From Collinsella sp. (GTDB lineage Bacteria > Actinomycetota > Coriobacteriia > Coriobacteriales > Coriobacteriaceae): 13,452 nt of DNA. Made by a program: the position numbers and the translations under genes. Numbering within the stretch: position 1 is the stretch's first letter; each line of letters starts with the position of its first letter. The stretch lies in contig DXMX01000050.1 of NCBI GenBank assembly GCA_019413955.1, forward strand, positions 1-13,452. The letters are read 5' to 3'. A model generated the notes under the pieces. The model saw nothing but the letters and a program-made list of their open reading frames with translations, was not told the DNA's origin and made no database searches. Positions 1-9,064 of this stretch are shown here, one piece after another.

Positions 1-31
1 TGAAATCGCTTTCACCATGATACCTGTTCGT

Positions 32-55
32 TCCGGCGTTCTGACGAACGCCGGA
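32..55 (-). terminator. Hairpin after the operon's last gene, possible terminator
   Basis: A perfect 10-bp inverted repeat (TCCGGCGTTC / GAACGCCGGA) with a TGAC loop lies about 50 bp beyond the stop codon of the last operon gene. Its position suits the end of the transcript. Neither strand shows a T tract after the stem, so it is not a classical intrinsic terminator. It could be a 3'-end stabilising hairpin or a repetitive palindrome. A near-tandem 11/12-bp repeat (CGGGCATCTGC and CGGGCGATCTGC) lies between it and the gene at 71-93. Nothing else is recognisable in positions 1-104. Confidence 0.4.
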
Positions 56-104
56 CTGCTCGACGCTGCGCGGGCATCTGCCGGGCGATCTGCTCGCTAG
101 GGTT

Positions 105-770
105 CTACCCGTGATATTCGCCGTTGTATTGGATCAACGTTAGGTCTTCCACGCCGTCGAGCGCGCGAATGGCGTCAGCATAGGGCATATCTACACCATC
201 CGAGAACACCTCGGCGGCCATTTCGACCTTGTCGCCGCGCATAGTCTTGGACTTAACGGTGAACTTGGTGCGCCCAAATGCACGCACGATATCGTCGCCG
301 GTGGTCTGGCCCGTGTAGTGGATAACCATCATGTACACGCGCGCCTTGTCCTGGTGGCTCGCAAAGCCGGCGATCATCACCACGATCACCACCGCCGTGA
401 GCGCCACGAGCGCATACATGCCGGCTCCCGCCGTAATGCCCGTGGTAATGGCCCAAAACAGATACAGCAGGTCGAGCGGGTCCTTGACCGCCGTACGGTA
501 GCGGACGATGGACAGAGCACCGACCATACCGAGCGAGATGACCACGTTCGTCGAGATCGCGAGCGTGACCATGCAGGTGAGCACGCACATGCCCACAAGC
601 GTCACGGCAAAGCTACGCGAATACACCACGCCGGTAAAAAAGCGCTTGTAGACGTAATAGATCAGGATGCCCATGGCGAGCGCCACGAGCAGCGACAGGC
701 CAATCTTGGCAGGGTCGACCTGGCCAAACGCCTCCAAAACGGAGTTCTTAAAAAAGTCCCTGGTGCTCAT
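105..770 (-). CDS. DUF4956 family membrane protein
   Basis: This is a 221-residue membrane protein of the DUF4956 family, whose function is unknown. The start of residue region 24-137 is hydrophobic, with four or so membrane segments (about 24-42, 53-72, 75-90 and 101-137). The family signature is clear: GALSIVRYR at 84-92 followed by KDPLDLLYLFWA at 96-107. A soluble domain of about 80 residues follows (142-221). The ATG lies 3 nt after the stop of the VTC-domain gene. A GAGGG stands about 12 nt upstream, which is weak, so translation probably depends on coupling. DUF4956 proteins are known to sit beside VTC-domain genes, often with CotH, and that is the arrangement here. A partner or channel role for the VTC product is inference. 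It is the last gene of the operon. Confidence 0.9.
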   Translation of the reverse strand: MSTRDFFKNSVLEAFGQVDPAKIGLSLLVALAMGILIYYVYKRFFTGVVYSRSFAVTLVGMCVLTCMVTLAISTNVVISLGMVGALSIVRYRTAVKDPLDLLYLFWAITTGITAGAGMYALVALTAVVIVVMIAGFASHQDKARVYMMVIHYTGQTTGDDIVRAFGRTKFTVKSKTMRGDKVEMAAEVFSDGVDMPYADAIRALDGVEDLTLIQYNGEYHG

Positions 771-773
771 GGT

Positions 774-1565
774 CTAAATATTCCCTCGGTTCCCAAAATC
801 CGATTCCCAGTAGTTAAATCCGCGAAGGTAGGCGGTCTTGTCGTAGCACAGGCAGTACTTGGAGACCGCCGTAAGCTCGGCTGCGCCCGGCGGCACCATA
901 TCGCGCACCAGCTGCGGGCAAAACTCCGTAAACTTGACCTCCATCACTAGCTTGCCGGGCTCCAGGACCGGCAGCGCGGGCAGCGTCGCGTCAAAGATAT
1001 CGAAGCTTCCCACCGCGGCACGCACGTTCATGTCAAACGTAATGCGCACGGTGCCCTCATCCATCACCCACGGCTCGCGCTCGTAGTCCACGATGGTCCG
1101 CGGGCGCATCATGTTGCAGATGCACTCGATGTAGAACTCGCGACAGAGCGGATAGGTGCTCCTCAGCAAAAAGCCGTAGTCGCCAGCCAAAATCTGCTCA
1201 AACTCGCCGCGCGTAAGCGGCGCGTCCTCCTTGTAGATCCAGCTGCCGTACTTCTTTTTGCGCTCAAGCTTAATCACCTTGTCGCTGCCGTTATAGATGC
1301 GCACGCGATACTTTTTGCGCATGAGAATGCCGGCGTCTTTTTCCTCGTAGGCCGAGTTGCAGTAGTCGTCAAAATACAGGCTGCGAATGGTGTAACCACC
1401 CGCCCGCGCATGCTTGTCCAGTTTAAAAACCGGCGCCATGCGACAGGCAAGCGCGGAGTGCTCGCCCTCGTTAATGAGATATTTGAGCTCGTGGCGGTAA
1501 CGCTCCTGCGTGGTACGTACAGGCGGAGCCGCCAAGCGCTCAAGCAGCGCGCTAGCCCTCCTCAT
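774..1565 (-). CDS. VTC-domain protein (polyphosphate polymerase-like)
   Basis: This 263-residue protein consists almost entirely of a VTC domain, the fold of the yeast Vtc4 catalytic domain, which makes polyphosphate from ATP inside a basic tunnel. Visible motifs in order are RHELKYL (24-30), the RSLYFDDY strand (61-68), KKYRVRIY (84-91), KLERKKK (99-105), VMEVKF (207-212) and SKYCLCYD (235-242). These supply the basic residues and the late acidic residue expected of the family's active site. There is no membrane segment or signal peptide, so it is probably cytoplasmic. The ATG overlaps the end of cotH by 14 nt and has GGAGG 6 nt upstream, so the start is well supported. DUF4956 follows 3 nt later. 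Whether it makes polyphosphate or modifies something else in this locus cannot be told from sequence. Confidence 0.9.
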   Translation of the reverse strand: MRRASALLERLAAPPVRTTQERYRHELKYLINEGEHSALACRMAPVFKLDKHARAGGYTIRSLYFDDYCNSAYEEKDAGILMRKKYRVRIYNGSDKVIKLERKKKYGSWIYKEDAPLTRGEFEQILAGDYGFLLRSTYPLCREFYIECICNMMRPRTIVDYEREPWVMDEGTVRITFDMNVRAAVGSFDIFDATLPALPVLEPGKLVMEVKFTEFCPQLVRDMVPPGAAELTAVSKYCLCYDKTAYLRGFNYWESDFGNRGNI

Positions 1566-3321
1566 ACGTGTCCTCCACGACCTTACCGCCGTCTTGCACG
1601 TAAAAACACTTCATGCCGTAGTGCTTGCCGTCGTCAGTCACATAGTAGTCAAACGCATCTTGCCTATAACCGTCGGAGTTGGTGGCACGCACGCGCACAA
1701 AATACTGGCCGGCATCGGGCGCATCGCAGGTCACCTCGGGAAGCAGCACGTCCTCGGCCTTAAAGACCACGTCGCTTATGGCATAGTCGCGCGCAAGCTC
1801 TACGGTGTAGCGAATGTCGCGCGCCTCAAAGTCGTAGGACGCATCCCAGTTAATGCGCAGCTTACCGTTATCGATCTGCGGCACGCCGATGTAGAACGGC
1901 ATGGGCTTTTTAAAACTCTCGCGAAAGCTCTTGTAGTTCTCCTCGATCTCGGAGGGAATCGCCACGGCGATCTGCTCGTATTGGTCCTTGGTGACAGGCA
2001 GATGGTCGATATCGGGCGAAGCAAAGACCAGGGATTCAGTCACCTCGCGGTAGTGCTTGATCATCTTGCTTAGGCGTGCCTCGGTCATATACGAGCGCAG
2101 GTCCTTGACGGCGCGGTCGAGCTCGCTGCGAAACGATTTGCTGCGCAGCGCACGATTGAACAGTACGTTGCCCCAGTAGTTGCTTGCGCCGCGCTCCCAG
2201 CTCGCATAGTCCGAGAACCCCGTAAGAGACAGCTCCAGCTTGCGCAGCATGCCGTCGTTGTCCCAATCTAAAAAGTACCAGGTATTTGAGTTGAGCGAGC
2301 TGTACAGATAGCAGTTACGGTTCTGCGTATCGCAGTTGCCCGTCAGAATCTGAAACGCCAGCCAATAGACCAGATTCTCAGTATCAAAGTAGGTGCCGAG
2401 CACGTCGTCGATCTTTTGCGATTCGTCGTTGAGCGCATCGAGCATCTCGATGAGCTTGGTGTGGTCCGAATCGCCCTTAATCTCGAGCATGCCCTCAAAG
2501 TTTGCCTGGTTGTAGTCGGGGTCGTCAGCAAGCTTAATGGTGTCCTCGCAGCGATGGAAATCGAAGCTGTTCACCTTGTACAGATGCCCGTTCTTATCCA
2601 GGCCATGTGCCTTAAGCGCCGTCTTGTTGAGCTGCTCCACCTGTGTAAACAGGCCGTAGTCCTGAAAGGTATCGTTGGACTTTTCGGTCTGGTCGCACAC
2701 CCACAGATGCACAAACTGCGTGCGCAGGCCCATCATCTGGGGAATCCCGCGAATAAGGTCGTAGGCCATCTTGTTGCGAAAACGCATACCCTCGCCCATG
2801 TGCTTGTTGAGCGCAATCGCGCGCTGTTGGCGCCAGGTACCCTTGCCCTTTTTGAGCTCCACCTTGTAATTCTTTTGCGAGTTGTTGCTCGATGTCTGAC
2901 CGCGCACCTGCACGGTGGCATTGGGCGCTTCCTCGCCATAGCCAACCTCGCCGGCCACCGGGCCGCCTTCGTCGCCCAGCTGCAGCAGGCCCATAACCTG
3001 ATAGCGCGTCACGCCCATGTCGGCATAGTCATACACCGAGTACGTGTTGATCTCGGCCCAGCTGTGGTCGGTGTTCTCGGAGCTGTTGCCGCGTGAGACC
3101 GTCAGGTACATGGTCACAATACCCGAGTCGTCGTAGACCTCGTACAGCTCATCTTTATCGCGAAGATGCTTGGACTGATCGGAGGCCTCGGCCTTTTTAA
3201 TCTTGTCCTGCTTTTTGACCTTTTTGGTCGAGGAGTCTTCCTGCACCGAGCAGCCCGAAAGCAACAGCGCACCGGCAGCCGCCTCAAACAGGCGACGGCG
3301 GGACATCATTCTATCGGTCAT
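1552..3321 (-). CDS. cotH: CotH-like kinase, putative Tat-type lipoprotein
   Basis: A 589-residue CotH-family protein, atypical kinases first described for spore-coat phosphorylation in Bacillus. The N-terminus SRRRLF (7-12) leads into a short hydrophobic stretch and a lipobox LSGC with Cys24. This indicates a lipoprotein anchored outside the membrane, possibly exported by Tat because of the twin arginine. A lysine-rich linker (33-43) follows. The kinase core shows VQVRGQTSSNNSQKNYKVEL (137-156, with candidate ATP-binding Lys153), LRTQFVHLWV (199-208), the catalytic-loop-like CDTQNRNCYLY (330-340) and the metal-binding-like LDWDNDG (351-357). A C-terminal Fn3-like region spans about 478-562. 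The ATG has GGGGAGG 5 nt upstream and overlaps the pelG stop by 11 nt. Its substrate is unknown; a secreted or surface partner of the Pel system is inference. This is clearly not a sporulation setting. Confidence 0.9.
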   Translation of the reverse strand: MTDRMMSRRRLFEAAAGALLLSGCSVQEDSSTKKVKKQDKIKKAEASDQSKHLRDKDELYEVYDDSGIVTMYLTVSRGNSSENTDHSWAEINTYSVYDYADMGVTRYQVMGLLQLGDEGGPVAGEVGYGEEAPNATVQVRGQTSSNNSQKNYKVELKKGKGTWRQQRAIALNKHMGEGMRFRNKMAYDLIRGIPQMMGLRTQFVHLWVCDQTEKSNDTFQDYGLFTQVEQLNKTALKAHGLDKNGHLYKVNSFDFHRCEDTIKLADDPDYNQANFEGMLEIKGDSDHTKLIEMLDALNDESQKIDDVLGTYFDTENLVYWLAFQILTGNCDTQNRNCYLYSSLNSNTWYFLDWDNDGMLRKLELSLTGFSDYASWERGASNYWGNVLFNRALRSKSFRSELDRAVKDLRSYMTEARLSKMIKHYREVTESLVFASPDIDHLPVTKDQYEQIAVAIPSEIEENYKSFRESFKKPMPFYIGVPQIDNGKLRINWDASYDFEARDIRYTVELARDYAISDVVFKAEDVLLPEVTCDAPDAGQYFVRVRATNSDGYRQDAFDYYVTDDGKHYGMKCFYVQDGGKVVEDTYEEG

Positions 3322-4854
3322 CAGAACCTCCCCAATGGTTGCGATGCACGTGAACTACTGCGCGCTCAAACGCACCATGCGGCTCACCCTTATGGCGACC
3401 TTCCTCATAGCGCTGCTCGGCACGGTCGAGCAAGCGGCCCAGGTGTGTAAAGCAACCCGTTTTGTCGGTCGCCACAATGGGCTGCTGGCTCAGGATACGA
3501 TACGGCAAGTTAGCGGTATAGGTATCGAGCCGCAGCAGCGCCACGATAAAAAACACCGCCGCACTCAACAAAAAGCCAAAGCCGTAAAACTGCTGCGGCA
3601 AAAGCAACGACACGGCAGTCGCCAGCCCGGCCACACCGGCAAACAGGCCCGAAGCCAGCACGGCCCCCTTATAGTCGGTAAAGTACAGCAAGATGAGCAT
3701 CACCGTATTGCCCACGGCATACAGGCCATAGCCCACGCACAGCGTGCGAAAATACCCATGCATCAGGTTGTTAAAGCCCAGCGGCAGGGCCGAGAGCACC
3801 GTGGTCTCGAGCGAGATGACCGCCGCGGTCACAAACAGCTGCTTGAGCGCACAAAAGCGCAGTTCGCTGTTAAGCGTGGAGAGCATCTCCTCCTCGGCCA
3901 CCACAATGTCGCCTACCACGCCGCCGTCATTGAACAGGCTGTAGTAGTCGCGGTAGCGAGGATAGAAATTGACCTCGACCGAGACCACAAAGTTGACGGA
4001 CGTGACCAGGATCGTCAAAAACGCGATGAGCGCCGGCACATCGTGGTAGGGCGCGCCATAAAACAAGCCCTTGACCTGCACGCCAATGGGACCGGCCCAA
4101 ATTATCACCAAGTGCGCAAAGAGGCCCAGGTTGGTGAACAAGCCCGTGAGCGCCAACGGCATAAACTGATCAAGCCACCGTAAAAAGAGCCAGGGGCTGC
4201 GGTCGCTCTGCGGAAAATACCGGTACAGCAGCACCACATCCCAGGCGAGCATGACGCCGTAGCCTAGGGCGATTGACGCCAGCAAGCCCTCGACCGGCGG
4301 CAGTCCCAGCGCCAGCGCGGCCAGGGCGCACAGGCACGCCACGCCAATGGCAGCCGCAAAGCTGCACAGGATGCCGCGGTAATCTTTGATGGCCGTGAGA
4401 TAGCTCATGCCGTTCCAGTTGACGATCATAATGTTGAACAGCCACAGACACAGCAGCCCCTGCAGCAGCGTGGCGCCCGAGAACAGCAAAAGACGCCGTA
4501 GAGCATCGTGCCCACAACGAGCATGATGGCATTAGACCCCCAAAACGAAGGCAGGATCTCATCCTCGCGCTCGGCAAAGAGCATATCGGCCAAAAAGCGC
4601 GTGACAGGCATAGAGAAAAAGCTCGTGAGCGTAAGCGACGCCAGCAGCGTATAGGTCACCATGCACACCAGCAGGTCTTGGTTGGCGCGACCCACGCCCC
4701 ACAGACCGCACAGCACCAAGATACCCACCTGGAGCAGCACGCCCAGCAGCATGGGGCCCGTGCACACAATGCCGGCGTAGCCATAGGCGCGCATCGTGGC
4801 AAACAGACCCTTGCGCCTAAACAGGCGTTTGAGCTCAAAACCGATTCCGGCCAC
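3311..4854 (-). pseudogene. pelG: PelG, Pel polysaccharide exporter, frameshifted
   Basis: PelG is the polytopic membrane protein, related to MATE/Wzx flippases, that moves Pel across the cytoplasmic membrane. The GTG start at 4854 gives the canonical opening MAGIGFELKRLFRRKG and has a purine-rich GAGGGGGAG just upstream, 3 nt after the pelF stop. The frame is good through VVGTMLYGVF (about residue 122), then turns to Cys/Arg-rich nonsense and stops at 4426. The next frame picks up at once with LLFSGATLLQGLL and stays good to 3311. Restoring one base in the run of four A (4488-4491, plus strand) rejoins the halves into 514 residues with about 12 membrane segments. The halves include the family-typical HDVPALIAFLTI and VSVEVNFYPRYRDYY. 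The gene may be truly broken, or the base may be a sequencing or assembly error. The last 50 or so residues are a hydrophilic tail. Confidence 0.9.
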
Positions 4855-4857
4855 CGG

Positions 4858-6285
4858 CTACTCCCCCTCTCTGGGCAGGTCAAACGCACGCGCAGTCTCG
4901 TCGTACAGCGCGCGATAGTTGGCGAGCATCTGCTCGTGCAAGAAGTACGTGGCAACGCGACGCTGGCCGCGCTCCCCCATCTCAATGCGACGAGCGCGGC
5001 TTGTGCACATGCGTTCCATGGCATCGGCCAAGCCCTTGCGATACATAGGCGGCGTCACAAAACCCGCCACGCCAAAGTCGTCACCCGGGGCGCCTTCGAG
5101 CAGCTCACGGCAGCAGCCCACCTCGGTCGTCACACAGGGACGGCGCGCTGCAAGCGACTCCAGCACGCTGAGCGGCTGGCCCTCGGAGATACTCGTCAAA
5201 ATGGTAAAGTCGAGCTTTTCCATGTACTCGACCACGTTGACGCGGCCGGTAAAAATCAGGTCGCGCACGCCCAGGGTTTCGACCAGCGCGTGGCACTCGG
5301 CGCCGTACTCCTCGTCGTCCACGCCGCCCATAATGTGCAGGCGCACCTTGGGCAGGCGCTCGTGCAGCTCAAAGAAGGCATAGATCATGGTCTTGACGTC
5401 CTTTATGGGCGCCAGGCGCACCACCGCGCCAATGTCCACCCAGCCGTCATCGGGCTTTAAGGGAATGCCCTTAAAGCGATCGAACTGGATGCCGTTGGGG
5501 ATGACCAGGCATTTGTCCGCATCGCAGCCCATATCAATCTGCGTCTTGCGGGCATTATGGAACAAACTCGTCACGCGGAAGGCGCGGCGGTAGATCTCCT
5601 CCGAAAGCAGGTAGAAAAAGCGAATCCAGCGGTCCTTAAACGACGGCACCACCCAATCGGCGCGAATGATCTCTTCCTCGCGCTCGCGGGTATAGATGCC
5701 ATGCTCGGTCAGCAGCACCGGCGCATGGTGAACGCTTGAGCCCAAGCAGGCGAGCAGGCCACCGTAGCCGGTCGAGATGGCATGGTACGCATCGGCCACC
5801 GGCACCTCGCTGCCCAACAGGTAGAGCACGGGCAGCAACATGGAGCGCATGGTGTGGAATGCATCGGCAAAGGGCGTGTAGGGATACTCGGCCAGGCACA
5901 CGTCGCGAAAGATATCCATAAACGTGCGGCTCTGCAAAAACGAGAGCGGATGCACGCGACGGCGGTGGAAGATATCGAATAACACGTCCCAGTCCGGATT
6001 GGAGAGCGACACCAGACGGCGTAGCGCCTCGCGCTCACGGTCGTTAAAACTGGCTTCATGTTGCTCGCCGGAAAGCCGCAGGGAATCATCCAGGAACACC
6101 TCGTGCACCTCGACCACGTTGCCGGGCAGCTCGTAGACAAACTTGCCACGGTCGGCAGCATGCGCGCCGATCACCCACAGCACAAACTCGTGCTCGGGCA
6201 TGGCCGTAATGTAGCCATGCATCCAGGTAGATACGTCGCCGTGCACATAGGGGTAGCAACCCTCGAGTACCAAGCAGATTCTCAT
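4858..6285 (-). CDS. pelF: PelF, Pel polysaccharide glycosyltransferase
   Basis: A 475-residue GT4-family glycosyltransferase matching PelF, the cytoplasmic UDP-sugar-dependent enzyme that polymerises Pel. The N-terminal DUF3492-type domain begins MRICLVLEGCYPYVHGDVS, and LLTEHGIYTRERE (191-203) is the typical family motif. The C-terminal Rossmann domain contains VIPNGI (261-266), VRLAPIKDVKTMI (289-301) and the GT4 nucleotide-binding EX7E motif at Glu368 and Glu376 (EGQPLSVLE). The length is close to the roughly 500 residues of the Pseudomonas protein. The ATG overlaps the pelA stop as ATGA and has GGAGGG about 10 nt upstream. No frameshift or missing motif is seen, so it should be active. 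Confidence 0.96.
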   Translation of the reverse strand: MRICLVLEGCYPYVHGDVSTWMHGYITAMPEHEFVLWVIGAHAADRGKFVYELPGNVVEVHEVFLDDSLRLSGEQHEASFNDREREALRRLVSLSNPDWDVLFDIFHRRRVHPLSFLQSRTFMDIFRDVCLAEYPYTPFADAFHTMRSMLLPVLYLLGSEVPVADAYHAISTGYGGLLACLGSSVHHAPVLLTEHGIYTREREEEIIRADWVVPSFKDRWIRFFYLLSEEIYRRAFRVTSLFHNARKTQIDMGCDADKCLVIPNGIQFDRFKGIPLKPDDGWVDIGAVVRLAPIKDVKTMIYAFFELHERLPKVRLHIMGGVDDEEYGAECHALVETLGVRDLIFTGRVNVVEYMEKLDFTILTSISEGQPLSVLESLAARRPCVTTEVGCCRELLEGAPGDDFGVAGFVTPPMYRKGLADAMERMCTSRARRIEMGERGQRRVATYFLHEQMLANYRALYDETARAFDLPREGE

Positions 6286-8162
6286 TTATCGCCACCCTCC
6301 TTGCGCTCGATCGTCACGGTCTTATCATTTGCCTTGAGCAGATACAGATTGCCCGTAAGGTGCGTCAGTTCGCCACCCGTCACCGCACCCGGCTCGCCGT
6401 TGTTGGCGCGGAACATGAGCCACGCCTCGTCGTGGAAATTGCCCAGGCTGAGCGTCCAGGCATCCGCGCTGGTATCCACGCTCACCGTCACGGACGAAAA
6501 ACGCTGGATGGCACCGGAGCACTCCGACGCCGTCTGGTGCCGCAGGTCGGGCGCGGATTTGGTAAGCCACTCCAGGAAGTCGACCAGGCCGCCCTTGTAG
6601 ACCTCCCAGCCCTCCTTGGCACCACGATCGGGGTCGAGCAAGTCGTCCGGGTGCATAAAATGCGTACTCACGTAGTGCATGTTGAGCTCGGACACGGCTG
6701 CCAGGCGCATATAGGAATCGTGAACCATGTCGCCCGAAACAATACGTGGCTGCTCCACAATGCCATCGCTCGCCACGCCAAACTCCTGCACGTACGGCAG
6801 GTCGGTGCCATCCTCAAAATACGTACTGGCAATGGTCTTAATGCGCGGAACATCGGTACCGATAAGCTGGCGCGCGCGGGCCGAAAGGATATTTGAGGGC
6901 GGTACGTAAACCGAGCCGTGAGCGTTGGGCAGGACCTCGTCCTGAAACGCGATAAGTTCGTTGAGCGAAGCGACGAGCGTCTCTTTGTTCTTCCAGGTCT
7001 TGTAGACGTACAGCGTGCCGTAGTCGGTGTCCCAGAGCGCCAGAGGCTGATGGTTGTAGCCGTGAAAGCCTAGCTCTCCGCCCATCTGCAGCAGCATGCC
7101 GCCAAAATAGCGGAACTGCGTGGTATCGGGTTGGCGCGCGGGCTCGATCTGGTTGACCGCGTCCTCGTAGTTTTCGATCATCACGCCGGTATAGCGAATG
7201 CCGTATTTTTGCGCGAGCTTTTGCAGATCGGGCCACCAGACCTTGGTGTAAAAATCCGCAATGGAAAGGCCGTAGTCACGCTTGATATAAGTACCATCGC
7301 CCGAGGGCACGGGGCTAGGAAAGTCGTCCAAATAGAACACGGCGCTGTTGATGACCGGATAGGCCGTGGCATCACCCAGCAAGCTTATGGCCGAAGCATA
7401 GAACCCACGCATGACCTTATCGTAGATGCCAATGTTGCACACCACGGTGTGACCACTGCCGCAATCGTTAGACCAAATGAGCGGCGTGCCCGCATCACCG
7501 GTCTTTGCCCAGACGTGCGCCGTCTCGCGCAGCGAAACCGAAAGCGACGAATCAAAGGGGTCCGAGAGCTCGTAGCGCTCTCCCCCGCCCAGCATAAAGT
7601 CCTCACTCGGCACAATGCTTTCGGCTTTTACATAGTCATATCCGGCCGATTCAATGCCAAGCTTGGAGGCAATCACTTGCAGATAGCTCGAGTTATCCGG
7701 CGTCATGCCCAGCATGAGTGAGCCGCCCACACTCACCCAACTCATCAGATCGGTCAGATGCGTACCCAGTCCGTCAAGCGAGGGAATAAGCACAATCACG
7801 CGATCAAACGACGTGAGCGATGGGATCGCGTCCGCACCGTCGGTGGCAATATCAACATCGCGATGGGCGATCTTCATGTCGAGCAGGATCTGGTCGAACT
7901 GTTCCTTTACGTCCTCGACGCCAGCTTGATCGGAATCGGTAATGACCAGGCACGTGGGCTTTTGGCCAAAGATTGCCGAGGAGGCCGGCACCGCATCGTT
8001 GGCGGCCAGCATCCCCAGCTTATGCTGGCCCGCACTGTACTGCACGCCGGCACGCTCCACCAGCAGCACAGCGGCCATGACAATAAAGACCGCCCACACC
8101 ACGAGGAGTCCCATCCAACGAAAGCGCCCTGCACGGTCGCGGATATGTTGCGCCACGCTCAT
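6282..8162 (-). CDS. pelA: PelA-type polysaccharide deacetylase (DUF2194), membrane-anchored
   Basis: This 626-residue protein corresponds to the deacetylase half of PelA; the glycoside hydrolase half of the Pseudomonas protein is absent, as in other Gram-positive pel operons. One membrane segment (about 15-36) anchors it with the rest outside. Residues 68-265 look like a Rossmann/glutamine-amidotransferase-like domain (CLVITDSD at 71-78). The deacetylase domain follows, with FYLDDFPSP (276-284; Asp279 and Asp280), GELGFHGYNHQP (362-373; the HxxxH pair His367 and His371) and VYVPPSN (418-424). These fit the metal-binding Asp/His set of PelA deacetylases. A small beta-rich tail ends the protein. 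The ATG at 8162 forms ATGA with the pelE stop and has GGGGAGGAGG just upstream. A TTG eight codons earlier is open but would place that binding site inside the gene. Confidence 0.93.
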   Translation of the reverse strand: MSVAQHIRDRAGRFRWMGLLVVWAVFIVMAAVLLVERAGVQYSAGQHKLGMLAANDAVPASSAIFGQKPTCLVITDSDQAGVEDVKEQFDQILLDMKIAHRDVDIATDGADAIPSLTSFDRVIVLIPSLDGLGTHLTDLMSWVSVGGSLMLGMTPDNSSYLQVIASKLGIESAGYDYVKAESIVPSEDFMLGGGERYELSDPFDSSLSVSLRETAHVWAKTGDAGTPLIWSNDCGSGHTVVCNIGIYDKVMRGFYASAISLLGDATAYPVINSAVFYLDDFPSPVPSGDGTYIKRDYGLSIADFYTKVWWPDLQKLAQKYGIRYTGVMIENYEDAVNQIEPARQPDTTQFRYFGGMLLQMGGELGFHGYNHQPLALWDTDYGTLYVYKTWKNKETLVASLNELIAFQDEVLPNAHGSVYVPPSNILSARARQLIGTDVPRIKTIASTYFEDGTDLPYVQEFGVASDGIVEQPRIVSGDMVHDSYMRLAAVSELNMHYVSTHFMHPDDLLDPDRGAKEGWEVYKGGLVDFLEWLTKSAPDLRHQTASECSGAIQRFSSVTVSVDTSADAWTLSLGNFHDEAWLMFRANNGEPGAVTGGELTHLTGNLYLLKANDKTVTIERKEGGDK

Positions 8163-9064
8163 CTGGCCTCCTCCCCGTCGCGCCAAAACGCCAACTTTTC
8201 GCGGTTGTCGGCGCTCAAATACACATGTTGCTTGTCAATCGCATCGATCACACGGTGGACCTCGTCACCGTCGCGGCGCATCACGGCCAGGCGCAGGCAA
8301 AGCATCCAAACCTCCTGCTCCTCGGGCACGTCTATCACCAGCTGGTCGGTCACGGCCTGCGCCTCGTCGATCTGTCCGACATCGGCCAGCGCCGTCGCGT
8401 ATCGAATGCGCAGCTCAAGGGTATCCTCGCGCTCGCAGCGACGCGCAAGCAGGCGCGCGTACTGTTGGCGCTGAATCTGAGCCACGCGCCCCTCAGCCAA
8501 GCCCGAGCACAAGTATTCACCAAGAAAATCGCAGTATTCGTTGAGGTTTTGAGCGCTCGGGTCCGTCTTAAAGGCACGCTCCAGCTGCTGCAGTTTAAGG
8601 TCGGACTCCTTGGAGATCTGCGCCACCGCCGTCGCGGCATAGTGCGCCACCTCAACGTCGTCGTTAAGCTTAGCCGCCTGCAGCTGCGCCAGGTACGCGT
8701 CGGGCTCCTCGGTGAGCATGGAGAGCATTAGGCGGCGCCGGTATGCCGGGTCATTGACGATGAGTGCCTCCTCGAGCGGCACTACGCCTGAATCGTCCTC
8801 ACCACTCGGTACCGACATACTGCGATGCAGGTCATCGTTGAAGCGCAGCGACTCCAGCGCAGACCCTTTCAGCCCCTCGCCAAACACCGCGCTGCACACC
8901 GATAGCAAAACCACCAGCAACGGGCCCCACAGCGGCACCAGCACTATCACAGCCAGCATGTGCCCGCGCACCGGCAGCAGGCCCAGTTTCATGAGCGTCC
9001 ACAGCATCAGGCAAACCAGCGCATGAATCAGCAGCAAGACGGCAGCAACGACAAGCGAGATCAA
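8159..9064 (-). CDS. pelE: PelE, membrane protein with TPR-like helical repeats
   Basis: A 301-residue protein with two N-terminal membrane segments (about 2-26 and 36-60) and a cytoplasmic helical domain. The PelE-like motif PLEEALIVNDPAYRRRLMLSML (key residues 96-117) joins the membrane part to TPR-like helices, best seen at 215-270. In the Pseudomonas system PelE forms part of the inner-membrane synthase complex with PelD, PelF and PelG; the same scaffold role is inferred here. The start is TTG, overlapping the pelD stop as TTGA, with GAGGGGGG 6 nt upstream. The rare start fits tight coupling to pelD. The assignment rests on topology, motif and gene order more than on strongly conserved residues. 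Confidence 0.87.
   Translation of the reverse strand: MISLVVAAVLLLIHALVCLMLWTLMKLGLLPVRGHMLAVIVLVPLWGPLLVVLLSVCSAVFGEGLKGSALESLRFNDDLHRSMSVPSGEDDSGVVPLEEALIVNDPAYRRRLMLSMLTEEPDAYLAQLQAAKLNDDVEVAHYAATAVAQISKESDLKLQQLERAFKTDPSAQNLNEYCDFLGEYLCSGLAEGRVAQIQRQQYARLLARRCEREDTLELRIRYATALADVGQIDEAQAVTDQLVIDVPEEQEVWMLCLRLAVMRRDGDEVHRVIDAIDKQHVYLSADNREKLAFWRDGEEAR

Noticed and set aside
3203..4183. Plus-strand open frame of 326 codons antisense to pelG and cotH
   Set aside because: Same type of antisense shadow; basic low-complexity composition and no family match.
4482..4500. Programmed -1 frameshifting in pelG
   Set aside because: The reading frame GTC TTT TGC does not form a classical X XXY YYZ slippery site, and no downstream stimulatory structure was evident; a mutation or sequence error is simpler.
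8160..8186. TTG start for pelA eight codons upstream of the ATG
   Set aside because: It would put the strong GGGGAGGAGG binding site inside the gene and break the ATGA overlap seen at the other junctions.
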